This document shows, piece after piece, positions 1 through 5,539 of a stretch of DNA of 5,710 bases. The stretch's first letter is position 1, and each line of letters begins with the position of its first letter. Origin of the DNA: DATJPD01 sp035506575 (GTDB lineage: Bacteria; Pseudomonadota; Alphaproteobacteria; CACIAM-22H2); NCBI GenBank assembly GCA_035506575.1, contig DATJPD010000060.1, forward strand, positions 1-5,710. The letters run 5' to 3'. The position numbers and the translations under genes were made by a program. The notes beneath the pieces are model-generated. The model was given only the letters and a program-made list of their open reading frames with translations, did no database searches and was not told the origin of the DNA.

Positions 1-480
1 GCCCGACTGCTCGAACTTGAGAGCAAGGTCGAGCGCCTTCATCGACGACGTCTCCGACCAGCCGGTGACGGCCACCCGCCCCTGGCGCGCGTCGATGCCG
101 ACCACGATCCGCCCCGGCCAGCGCTGGCAGGCGCGCTTGACGAGCTCCGGCTCGCGCAATGCCACCGTGCCCAGGATCACCCGGCGCACGCCGCGTGCCA
201 GCCAGTACTCGATCCCGGCCTCGTCGCGGATGCCGCCGCCGAGTTGCACCGGCACCTCCGCCGCCGCCTCGACGATCATCTCGACCGCCGCCGCGTTGAC
301 CGACTTGCCGGCGAAGGCCCCGTCGAGATCGACCACGTGCAGCCAGGTGCAGCCAGCCGACACGAAGCGTCGCGCCTGGTCGGCCGGATCGCTGTTGAAC
401 GTCGTGGCCGTCTTCATGTCGCCGCGCAGCAGGCGCACGCAGGCCCCGTCCTTGAGGTCGATCGCGGGGTACAGGATCAC
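1..480 (-). CDS. hisA: HisA, phosphoribosylformimino-5-aminoimidazole carboxamide ribotide isomerase (3' end beyond window)
   Basis: Cytoplasmic isomerase that converts ProFAR to PRFAR in histidine synthesis. The visible part is 160 residues beginning MILYPAIDLKDG; the family is usually about 240-250, so roughly 80-90 C-terminal residues lie past the left edge. It is a (beta/alpha)8 barrel. Both catalytic aspartates are present: D8 in AIDLKDG and D130 in VVGIDAR. The phosphate-binding GGGIR is at 81-85, and HVVDLDGA is at about 48-55. The start is GTG at 480-478, fixed by the conserved N-terminus starting at once and by a GTGA overlap with the hisH stop, which suggests translational coupling. 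hisF and hisE would be expected next to the left, but this cannot be seen. The identification rests on clear motifs; only the end is missing. Confidence 0.97.
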   Translation of the reverse strand, partial: MILYPAIDLKDGACVRLLRGDMKTATTFNSDPADQARRFVSAGCTWLHVVDLDGAFAGKSVNAAAVEMIVEAAAEVPVQLGGGIRDEAGIEYWLARGVRRVILGTVALREPELVKRACQRWPGRIVVGIDARQGRVAVTGWSETSSMKALDLALKFEQSG

Positions 481-1151
481 GCCGCCGCGCTCCCCTTCGC
501 GGCAGCCGGTTGCCAGCGCAAGAAATTGCCGACGATGCGCAGGCCCGTGGCCTGACTCTTCTCCGGGTGGAACTGCGTGCCGGCGATGTTGTCGCGGCCG
601 GCCGCGGCCGTCAGCGGCACGCCGTAGTCGGCCGTGGCGATCAAGGTCGCTGGGTCGCTGGGCACGAAATGATAGCTGTGCACGAAATAGGCGTGCGCCC
701 CGTTGGCGATGCCCTCGAACACCGGGTGCGCGCGCTTGAGTGCCAGCTCGTTCCAGCCCATGTGCGGCACCTTGAGGTGTGCCGCCCCCGGCTCGATGCG
801 ATGCACCTCGCCCGGGATCCAGCCGAGGCCCGGGTATGTGCCGTGCTCGAAGCCGCGGGTCGCCAGAAGCTGCAGGCCCACGCAGATGCCGAGGAACGGC
901 TTGCGCTCGCCGAGCACGGCGCGCGTGAGCGCGTCGACCATGCCTGAGAGCGAGGAAAGCCCCTTCATGCAGTCGGCAAAGGCGCCCTGCCCGGGCAGCA
1001 CGATGTGCGTTGCCGCCGCCACGTCCTTCGGCTCGGACGTCACCGTGACCACGGACGCATCGAGGCCGATCGCGCGCGCGCCCGTCTCGAACGCCTTCGC
1101 GCACGAGCGCAGATTGCCCGATCCGTAGTCGATGATGACTGCCTTGGTCAT
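477..1151 (-). CDS. hisH: HisH, imidazole glycerol phosphate synthase glutamine amidotransferase subunit
   Basis: Class I (triad) glutamine amidotransferase. It hydrolyses glutamine and channels ammonia to HisF, which turns PRFAR into IGP and AICAR. The protein has 224 residues, slightly longer than the usual 200-215. The N-terminus VIIDYGSGNLRS is typical of HisH. The oxyanion region is LPGQGAF (52-58). The nucleophile is C90 in FLGICVGLQLL, and the other triad residues are H195 and E197 in GTQFHPEKSQ. PHMGWNEL (129-136) is another family hallmark. The C-terminus ends in a short Ala-rich tail. The ATG at 1151 gives the standard N-terminus, although only a weak ribosome site (GGTAAG) precedes it. 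The gene lies 38-39 nt after the DUF2628 gene and its stop overlaps the hisA start by 4 nt, so it belongs to the same operon. Confidence 0.97.
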   Translation of the reverse strand: MTKAVIIDYGSGNLRSCAKAFETGARAIGLDASVVTVTSEPKDVAAATHIVLPGQGAFADCMKGLSSLSGMVDALTRAVLGERKPFLGICVGLQLLATRGFEHGTYPGLGWIPGEVHRIEPGAAHLKVPHMGWNELALKRAHPVFEGIANGAHAYFVHSYHFVPSDPATLIATADYGVPLTAAAGRDNIAGTQFHPEKSQATGLRIVGNFLRWQPAAAKGSAAA

Positions 1152-1190
1152 AAGCTTACCAAATAGGCCGCGTGCCGATGCGCCTGCTGT

Positions 1191-1610
1191 TCACACCACC
1201 ATCGAGGTGGTCCAGCCGTCGCCGAACGTGACGTCGGCGGTGCGCGCGAAAAACCGCCGTTCCGCCTCCAGCAGGTTCTCAGCCGCGATCACCGCCGCCA
1301 TGACGTAGCCGCGGCGCGCCAGCGAGCGGCGCCGCCAGTCGTTCGCCTCCCAGCCGATGATCAGCGCCAACGCAACGCCGAGCGCGGACTCCGTGACCGG
1401 ATCGACCTGCAGCAGATCGCTCGCCAGGCTCAGCGCCACCGACGCGACGAACAGGAAGATGGCGGTCAGCCACATGCGGTAGCGCAGCGCCCACAGCACC
1501 GAGAAGAAGAAGGCGCCGCAGGAAAAACCCTCACGCACGAACACCGCCTCGCGGTCGGTGGAGGCCGACCACTGGCGGACGTGAACCGTGTAGATGCGCG
1601 TGCGAGCCAT
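1191..1610 (-). CDS. DUF2628 family small membrane protein within the his operon
   Basis: Protein of 139 residues without a known function. The pattern SVLWALRYRMWLTA (37-50) followed by a hydrophobic stretch and then GWEANDWRRRSLARRGY (86-102) is the signature I recall for the DUF2628 family; assignment is by recognition, not a search. Two hydrophobic segments are visible, about residues 46-65 and 75-87, so a small inner-membrane protein with a basic segment after the second helix is likely. There is no cleavable signal peptide. The C-terminal third is soluble and ends MVV. The ATG at 1610 has a good ribosome site, GAGGA (minus strand, plus positions 1616-1620), 5 nt upstream. It lies 19 nt after hisB and shortly before hisH, so it is co-transcribed with histidine genes. 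As I recall, this placement recurs in alphaproteobacteria, but no role in histidine synthesis can be read from the sequence. Confidence 0.9.
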   Translation of the reverse strand: MARTRIYTVHVRQWSASTDREAVFVREGFSCGAFFFSVLWALRYRMWLTAIFLFVASVALSLASDLLQVDPVTESALGVALALIIGWEANDWRRRSLARRGYVMAAVIAAENLLEAERRFFARTADVTFGDGWTTSMVV

Positions 1611-1629
1611 GACGGTCCTCGCCTGGACC

Positions 1630-2343
1630 TCATACCTCGAGCGTGCCGCCGAGCACGCCCTTGGTCGAGGGAACCGCTCCCGACTTGCGCGGATCGATGC
1701 TGATCGCCTGGCGCAACGCGCGGGCGAGGCCCTTGTAGCAGGACTCGACCATGTGGTGATTGTTCTCGCCGTACAAGGTCTCGATGTGGAGGGTGACGCC
1801 GGCCGCCTGCGCGAACGCCTGGAACCACTCCTTGAACAGCTCCGTGTCCATCTCGCCGAGCTTGGGCTTGGTGAAGTTCACCTTCCAGATGAGGTACGGG
1901 CGGTTCGAGCAGTCGAGGGCCACGCGCGTCAACGTCTCGTCCATCGGGATCAGTGCCGCGCCATAGCGCGCGATCCCGGCGCGGTCGCCGAGCGCCCGGC
2001 TCACCGCCTCGCCGATGACGATGCCGGTGTCCTCGGTCGTGTGGTGGAAATCGATGTGCAGGTCGCCCTTGGCCGCGAGCTTGAGGTCGATCAGGCTGTG
2101 GCGCGACAGCTGCTCCAGCATGTGGTCGAGGAAGCCGATGCCGGTGCGCACGTCGTAGGCGCCGGTGCCGTCGAGATCGAGCGCGCAGGCGATGTGCGTC
2201 TCCTTGGTCCGCCGCTCGACCTGCGCCTTGCGCGCGAACGCGGCCGCACCGGCGAGCCACACCGGACCGCCGGAGGAAGCGGCCTTCGAGACCGCGCGCG
2301 AGGCACCGGCCTTCTTCGGCCGGGAGGACAGTTTCTTGGGCAT
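1630..2343 (-). CDS. hisB: HisB, imidazoleglycerol-phosphate dehydratase (monofunctional) with basic N-terminal extension
   Basis: Mn-dependent dehydratase that turns IGP into imidazole acetol phosphate. It is the dehydratase only, with no fused HisN-type phosphatase as in E. coli. From the ATG at 2343 it has 237 residues; the conserved core starts at about residue 38 (RKAQVERRTKET), whereas the family is usually about 195-200 long. Metal and substrate motifs are intact: DLDGTG (56-61), FLDHML (71-76), the first HHxxE at H100/H101/E104 in DFHHTTED, and the second in ENNHHMVES (H196/H197/E200). The first 35 or so residues are Lys/Ala/Ser-rich and low in complexity. The ATG is chosen because GAAGG lies 5 nt upstream. 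An in-frame TTG at 2382 and a GTG at 2262 are alternatives; the GTG would give a near-standard length but has no ribosome site. It is the first visible gene of the his operon. Confidence 0.96.
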   Translation of the reverse strand: MPKKLSSRPKKAGASRAVSKAASSGGPVWLAGAAAFARKAQVERRTKETHIACALDLDGTGAYDVRTGIGFLDHMLEQLSRHSLIDLKLAAKGDLHIDFHHTTEDTGIVIGEAVSRALGDRAGIARYGAALIPMDETLTRVALDCSNRPYLIWKVNFTKPKLGEMDTELFKEWFQAFAQAAGVTLHIETLYGENNHHMVESCYKGLARALRQAISIDPRKSGAVPSTKGVLGGTLEV

Positions 2344-2348
2344 AACCG

Positions 2349-2353
2349 CCTTC
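2349..2353 (-). promoter_or_regulatory. Shine-Dalgarno site of hisB
   Basis: GAAGG on the minus strand, 5 nt before the ATG at 2343. It decides the start: the upstream in-frame TTG at 2382 and the internal GTG at 2262 have no comparable site. This supports translation of the unusual N-terminal extension of HisB. Confidence 0.65.
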
Positions 2354-2368
2354 AAAACATTGGGATTG

Positions 2369-2387
2369 CGGCTTTGTACCAAAGCCG
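2369..2387. repeat. 8-bp perfect inverted repeat in the hisB leader (hairpin or operator candidate)
   Basis: CGGCTTTG - TAC - CAAAGCCG: arms 2369-2376 and 2380-2387 with a 3-nt spacer. It lies 26 nt upstream of the hisB ATG and about 48 nt from the putative heat-shock promoter on the other strand. No T tract follows directly in either direction, so it is not a typical terminator. It could be a palindromic operator for a regulator of hisB, or a leader hairpin. No leader peptide with a run of His codons is apparent next to it, so classic his attenuation is not supported. Confidence 0.5.
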
Positions 2388-2434
2388 GCCGGGGGCCGCC
2401 ACTCTGACCAACTCCGCGAACGGCCGGAGCTTAT

Positions 2435-2466
2435 CTTGATCCGCAAGCCGCCGCCGCTTAAATGTG
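2435..2466 (+). promoter_or_regulatory. Putative RpoH (sigma-32) type promoter for hslVU
   Basis: CTTG at 2435-2438, an 18-nt spacer, then CTTAAATGTG at 2457-2466. This matches the heat-shock promoter consensus I recall for alphaproteobacteria (CTTG-N17/18-CYTATNTNNG) at every specified base except one. The same DNA also reads as a moderate housekeeping promoter, TTGATC-N16-TTAAAT. Transcription would start near 2470, leaving a leader of about 32 nt before the hslV ATG. Its position directly ahead of a heat-shock protease operon supports the call; it is untested. Confidence 0.6.
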
Positions 2467-2501
2467 AGCCTTCCTTTTCCTCAACACATCCATTTACCCC
2501 G

Positions 2502-3053
2502 ATGCCCGACCCCGCTTCCCCGCCGTCCTGGCACGGTACGACCATCCTGTCCGTGCGCAAGGCCGGCCAGGTGGTGGTGGCGGGCGACGGCCAGGTCAGC
2601 TTCGGCCAGACGGTCATCAAGTCCAACGCGCGCAAGGTGCGCCGTCTCGGCAACGGCAACGTGATCGCGGGCTTCGCGGGGGCGACCGCCGATGCGTTCA
2701 CCTTGTTCGAGCGCCTGGAAGCCAAGCTCGAGAAGCACCCCGACCAGCTCCTGCGCGCCTGCGTCGAGCTGGCCAAGGACTGGCGCACCGACCGCTACCT
2801 GCGCCGCCTCGAGGCGATGATGGCGGTCGCCGACAAGAACGTGTCGCTGGTGCTGACCGGCACCGGAGACGTGCTCGAGCCCGAGGACGGGCTGATCGGC
2901 ATCGGCTCGGGCGGCTCGTACGCGCTCGCCGCCGCGCGTGCCCTCATCGGCGAGGACCGCCTGTCGGCGCGCGAGATAGCCGAACGCGCCATGAAGATCG
3001 CCGCCGACATCTGCGTCTACACCAACGACAAGATCATCATCGAAACGCTGTGA
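2502..3053 (+). CDS. hslV: HslV (ClpQ), peptidase subunit of the HslVU ATP-dependent protease
   Basis: Cytoplasmic threonine peptidase related to proteasome beta subunits. It forms a double hexamer that degrades proteins unfolded by HslU. The 183-residue precursor has a 12-residue propeptide (MPDPASPPSWHG); removing it exposes the nucleophile T13 in TTILSVRK, leaving 171 residues, a normal size. In mature numbering the catalytic D17 (in GDGQVS) and K33 (in SNARKVRRL) are in place. GFAGATADAFTLFERLE, DWRTDRYLRRLEAMM and GIGSGGSYALAAARAL are further family blocks. The ATG at 2502 gives the standard propeptide length; an in-frame TTG at 2436 lies inside the putative promoter and is unlikely. There is no Shine-Dalgarno sequence ahead of the ATG, and the leader is pyrimidine-rich. 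hslU follows 7 nt after the stop. Confidence 0.97.
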   Translation: MPDPASPPSWHGTTILSVRKAGQVVVAGDGQVSFGQTVIKSNARKVRRLGNGNVIAGFAGATADAFTLFERLEAKLEKHPDQLLRACVELAKDWRTDRYLRRLEAMMAVADKNVSLVLTGTGDVLEPEDGLIGIGSGGSYALAAARALIGEDRLSAREIAERAMKIAADICVYTNDKIIIETL

Positions 3054-3060
3054 GCCAGCC

Positions 3061-4422
3061 TTGAGCCCCGACGCGAACGCCAGTTCTCCCATCAAGTCGT
3101 TCAGCCCGCGCGAGATCGTCTCGGAGCTCGACCGCTACATCGTCGGCCAGAACGCGGCCAAGCGCGCGGTCGCCGTGGCATTGCGCAACCGCTGGCGCCG
3201 CCTGCAGCTCCCGGATGACCTCCGCGAAGAGGTGCTGCCCAAAAACATCCTGATGATCGGCCCGACCGGGTGCGGCAAGACCGAGATCGCCCGCCGCCTG
3301 GCGAAGCTCGCCGGGGCCCCGTTCATAAAGGTCGAGGCGACGAAGTTCACCGAGATCGGCTATGTCGGCCGCGACGTCGAGCAGATCGTGCGCGACCTGC
3401 TGGAGACCGCGATCTCGATGACGCGCGAGCGCCTGCGCCGCGAGGTCAAGGCGCGCGCCGAGCTCGCGGCCGAGGAGCGCGTGCTGGATGCGCTGGTCGG
3501 CCAGAACGCCACGAGCGACACGCGTCAGAAGTTCCGCAAGATGCTGCGCGAGGGGTCGCTGGATGACCGCGAGATCGAGGTCCAGGTGCAGGATGCGGGC
3601 GGCGGGCTGCAGCTGCCGACCATCGACATCCCGGGCATGCCGGGAGCCCAGATGGGCATGATCAACCTCAACGACATGCTGGGAAAAGCCTTCGGCGGCG
3701 GCCGCGCCAAGCCGCGCAAGATGACAGTCTCCGAAAGCCACGAGGTGCTGATCGCCGAGGAAAGCGACAAGCTCCTCGACAACGACAAGGTGATTTCGGA
3801 GGCGAAGCACGCGGTCGAGCAGAACGGCATCGTGTTCCTGGATGAGATCGACAAGATCTGCGGCCGCTCCGAACGCTCGGGCGGCGGCTTCGGCGGGGCC
3901 GATGTCAGCCGCGAAGGGGTGCAGCGCGATCTGCTGCCGCTGATCGAAGGCACGAACGTCGCCACCAAGCACGGCACGGTCAAGACCGACCATATCCTGT
4001 TCATTGCCTCGGGCGCCTTCCACCTGGCGAAGCCCGCCGACCTGCTGCCGGAGCTGCAGGGGCGCCTTCCCATCCGGGTCGAGCTCAAAGCGCTCGACCG
4101 CGACGATTTCGTGCGCATCCTGACCGAGCCCGAGAACAACCTGATCAAGCAGTACAAGGCGCTGCTGAAGACCGAAGAAGTCACGCTCGACGTCCAGCCC
4201 GAGGCGATCGGCGCCATCGCCGATCTCGCCGCCGAGGTCAACCGCGGCGTCGAGAACATCGGCGCGCGCCGGCTGCACACGATCCTCGAGCGGCTCCTGG
4301 AGGAGATCAGCTTCGCGGCCTCCGACCAGAGCGGCACCACGCTCGTGATCGACGCCGCCTATGTGCGCGACAAGGTCGCCGATCTCGCGAAGAACGCGGA
4401 TCTGAGCAAATTCATCCTCTGA
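3061..4422 (+). CDS. hslU: HslU (ClpY), AAA+ unfoldase of the HslVU protease
   Basis: Hexameric ATPase that recognises, unfolds and translocates substrates into HslV. The protein has 453 residues from the TTG, a little over the usual 435-445. The family N-terminus FSPREIVSELDRYIVGQ starts at residue 14. Walker A is GPTGCGKT (67-74), and the pore loop GYVG is at 100-103. The inserted I domain runs from about 110 to 245. Walker B is IVFLDEID (257-264; D261, E262), the sensor-1 region is IASGAF (315-320), the arginine-finger region is GRLPIRVEL (334-342, R335) and sensor 2 is GARRLHT (401-407). The C-terminal tail DLSKFIL, which docks into HslV, is complete. The start is taken as TTG at 3061, since no ATG or GTG exists in frame before the conserved core. 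It has no real ribosome site, so coupling to hslV translation is likely. Confidence 0.97.
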   Translation: MSPDANASSPIKSFSPREIVSELDRYIVGQNAAKRAVAVALRNRWRRLQLPDDLREEVLPKNILMIGPTGCGKTEIARRLAKLAGAPFIKVEATKFTEIGYVGRDVEQIVRDLLETAISMTRERLRREVKARAELAAEERVLDALVGQNATSDTRQKFRKMLREGSLDDREIEVQVQDAGGGLQLPTIDIPGMPGAQMGMINLNDMLGKAFGGGRAKPRKMTVSESHEVLIAEESDKLLDNDKVISEAKHAVEQNGIVFLDEIDKICGRSERSGGGFGGADVSREGVQRDLLPLIEGTNVATKHGTVKTDHILFIASGAFHLAKPADLLPELQGRLPIRVELKALDRDDFVRILTEPENNLIKQYKALLKTEEVTLDVQPEAIGAIADLAAEVNRGVENIGARRLHTILERLLEEISFAASDQSGTTLVIDAAYVRDKVADLAKNADLSKFIL

Positions 4423-4601
4423 ACGCGCGGGGCGGCGGAGGCGTGTAAGTCGTTGAAATTGGCCACGCGTTACTTGCACGCGAGGTCGCGAAAACGGCCT
4501 CTGCAACAAAAAATGTTTCGAATCCGCGTGTCGTGGCAGCGGCTTCTGAGCTTTGTTGTTTATTGCGGCGATTCTCGGGGTGATATCCCCTCGCGGTCTT
4601 C
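4423..4601. other. Convergent intergenic region between hslU and the FAH-family gene
   Basis: 179 bases with no credible gene, lying between two 3' ends. No textbook terminator is present. Three possible hairpins can be drawn. The first pairs 4441-4450 with 4472-4481 (10 pairs including one G-U, 21-nt loop). The second is 4524-4542 (CCGC and TG pairing with CA and GCGG, one bulged base, 6-nt loop); a T-rich stretch lies 8-19 nt beyond it on the plus strand (4550-4561) and a six-T run lies about 10 nt beyond it on the minus strand, so it might end transcription weakly in both directions. The third is 4568-4594 (GCGA, bulge, GGGG, TGATAT, CCCC, TCGC). The stretch around 4495-4520 and 4550-4565 is more AT-rich than its surroundings. 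Confidence 0.6.
4524..4542. terminator. Weak bidirectional terminator candidate between hslU and the FAH-family gene
   Basis: Six base pairs interrupted by one bulged G, loop TCGTGG. It is followed on the plus strand by CTTCTGAGCTTTGTTGTTT and on the minus strand by ATTCGAAACATTTTTTG. The stem is short and the T tracts are displaced by 8-10 nt, so this is only a candidate; Rho-dependent termination is as likely. Confidence 0.22.
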
Positions 4602-5465
4602 TCAGGCCGCCTCGTCCTTAATCGGGTTGCGCAGGGTGCCGATGCCTTCGATCTCGATCTCGATGACGTCGCCCGCCTTCATCCACACCGGCGGCTTCCG
4701 CGCGTAGCCCACGCCCGAGGGCGTGCCCATGGCGATCACGTCGCCGGGCTCGAGGGTGAGGCACTCGGTCAGGAGCTCGATGGTCTCGTCGACCGGGAAC
4801 AGCATGTCGCGCGTGTTGGCGTTCTGCATCACCTGGCCGTTGAGCTTGGAGCGGATGGCGCGGCCGGCAGCGCCGTTGGGGACCTCGTCGGCGCTCACGA
4901 ACCACGGCCCGAAGCCGCCGGTTGCATCGAAATTCTTGCCGATCGTCCACTGCGAGGTCTTGCGCTGATAGTCGCGCAAGGTTGCGTCGTTGAAGCACGA
5001 ATAGCCGGCGACGTAGGAAAGCGCGTCGGCCTTCTTCACGTGGCGCGCGGTCTTGCCGATGATGACCGCGAGCTCGGCCTCGTAGTCGAGCTTGTCCGAA
5101 CAGCGCGGGCGCAGGATCGGCTGGTTGTGCGCCACGAGCGAGGTGCCGACGCGCATGAAGAAGCTCGGATACTCGGGCTTGGCGTTGCCGCCCTCTGCCG
5201 CGTGGTCGGCGTAGTTGAGGCCAAGGCAGACGATCTTGCCCGGCCGCGGCACCAGCGGAAGCAGGCGCAGGCTGTCGAGCGGCTTGCGCGCGGTGGCCTT
5301 CTGGGCCGCGTCGGCCGCCTGCTCGAGACCGCGCTTGCCCATGGCGATCAAGCCGACGAGGTCGCGCGGCAGCGATGGAGCCGCCGCCGCCAGGTCGACG
5401 ACGTTGTTGTTCTCGACCACGCCCAGGCGAGCCGAACCCGAATCTTCAAACGCCACCAGCCGCAT
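4602..5465 (-). CDS. Fumarylacetoacetate hydrolase (FAH) family protein
   Basis: Metal-dependent enzyme of the FAH superfamily, whose members cleave or decarboxylate beta-keto or acylpyruvate-type acids. The substrate cannot be told from sequence; acylpyruvate hydrolase, oxaloacetate decarboxylase and ureidoglycolate-lyase-like activities are all known in relatives. It has 287 residues, a normal length. A small N-terminal domain (about 1-70) precedes the catalytic fold, which begins at KIVCLGLNYADHAAE (77-91) with the lid dyad H88/E91. The metal ligands are E129 and E131 (DYEAELAVIIGK) and D160 (GYSCFNDATLRDYQ). Also present are WTIGKNFDATGGFGPW (173-188), LNGQVMQ (208-214) and MGTPSGVGYARKPP (246-259). 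The ATG at 5465 has a strong ribosome site, GGGAGG, at plus positions 5471-5476, 5 nt away. It stands alone, convergent with hslU and preceded by a terminator-like hairpin. Confidence 0.93.
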   Translation of the reverse strand: MRLVAFEDSGSARLGVVENNNVVDLAAAAPSLPRDLVGLIAMGKRGLEQAADAAQKATARKPLDSLRLLPLVPRPGKIVCLGLNYADHAAEGGNAKPEYPSFFMRVGTSLVAHNQPILRPRCSDKLDYEAELAVIIGKTARHVKKADALSYVAGYSCFNDATLRDYQRKTSQWTIGKNFDATGGFGPWFVSADEVPNGAAGRAIRSKLNGQVMQNANTRDMLFPVDETIELLTECLTLEPGDVIAMGTPSGVGYARKPPVWMKAGDVIEIEIEGIGTLRNPIKDEAA

Positions 5466-5479
5466 CCTGTCCTCCCAAC

Positions 5480-5514
5480 AAAAAGATCGGCGCGAGCTTT
5501 ACCTCGCGCCGATC
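5480..5514 (-). terminator. Intrinsic terminator (12-bp perfect stem plus T tract) before the FAH-family gene
   Basis: Read on the minus strand, the stem is GATCGGCGCGAG / CTCGCGCCGATC (plus positions 5503-5514 and 5485-5496) with a 6-nt loop, followed directly by TTTTTGTT (5484-5477). This is a canonical Rho-independent terminator. It begins 25 nt after the stop codon of the right-edge gene, which it presumably ends. It also lies inside the leader of the FAH-family gene: the T tract nearly touches that gene's ribosome site at 5471-5476, so a role as attenuator is possible. Confidence 0.88.
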
Positions 5515-5539
5515 CTGTCAGGCAAGCGGACGATTGCAG

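Noticed and set aside
339..359. Short tandem repeat TGCAGCCAG x2.
   Set aside because: It lies in hisA codons for the conserved AGCTWLHV region and is explained by coding sequence.
17..739. A 240-codon plus-strand open frame at the left end.
   Set aside because: It is antisense to hisA and hisH, both with intact catalytic residues; the product is Arg/Ser/Pro-rich with no recognisable domain.
2344..2501. Possible histidine-leader attenuator upstream of hisB.
   Set aside because: No short leader frame with a run of His codons and no terminator with a T tract on the minus strand; only the isolated palindrome at 2369-2387 is present.
1466..2788. A 440-codon open frame on the minus strand across hslV, the control region and hisB.
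   Set aside because: It is antisense to hslV and out of frame with hisB and the DUF2628 gene; the product is Arg/Ala-rich low complexity. Both overlapped genes have full family motifs.
3037..4509. A 490-codon open frame on the minus strand, longer than hslU itself.
   Set aside because: It is codon-aligned antisense to hslU. In that register a stop needs TTA, CTA or TCA on the plus strand, codons rarely used in such GC-rich genes, so long open frames are expected. The translation has no domain and HslU is certain.
4453..4707. An 84-codon plus-strand open frame after hslU that includes ATGTTTCGAATCCGC.
   Set aside because: It starts with TTG, has no ribosome site, runs into the antisense of the FAH-family gene and shows no recognisable sequence.
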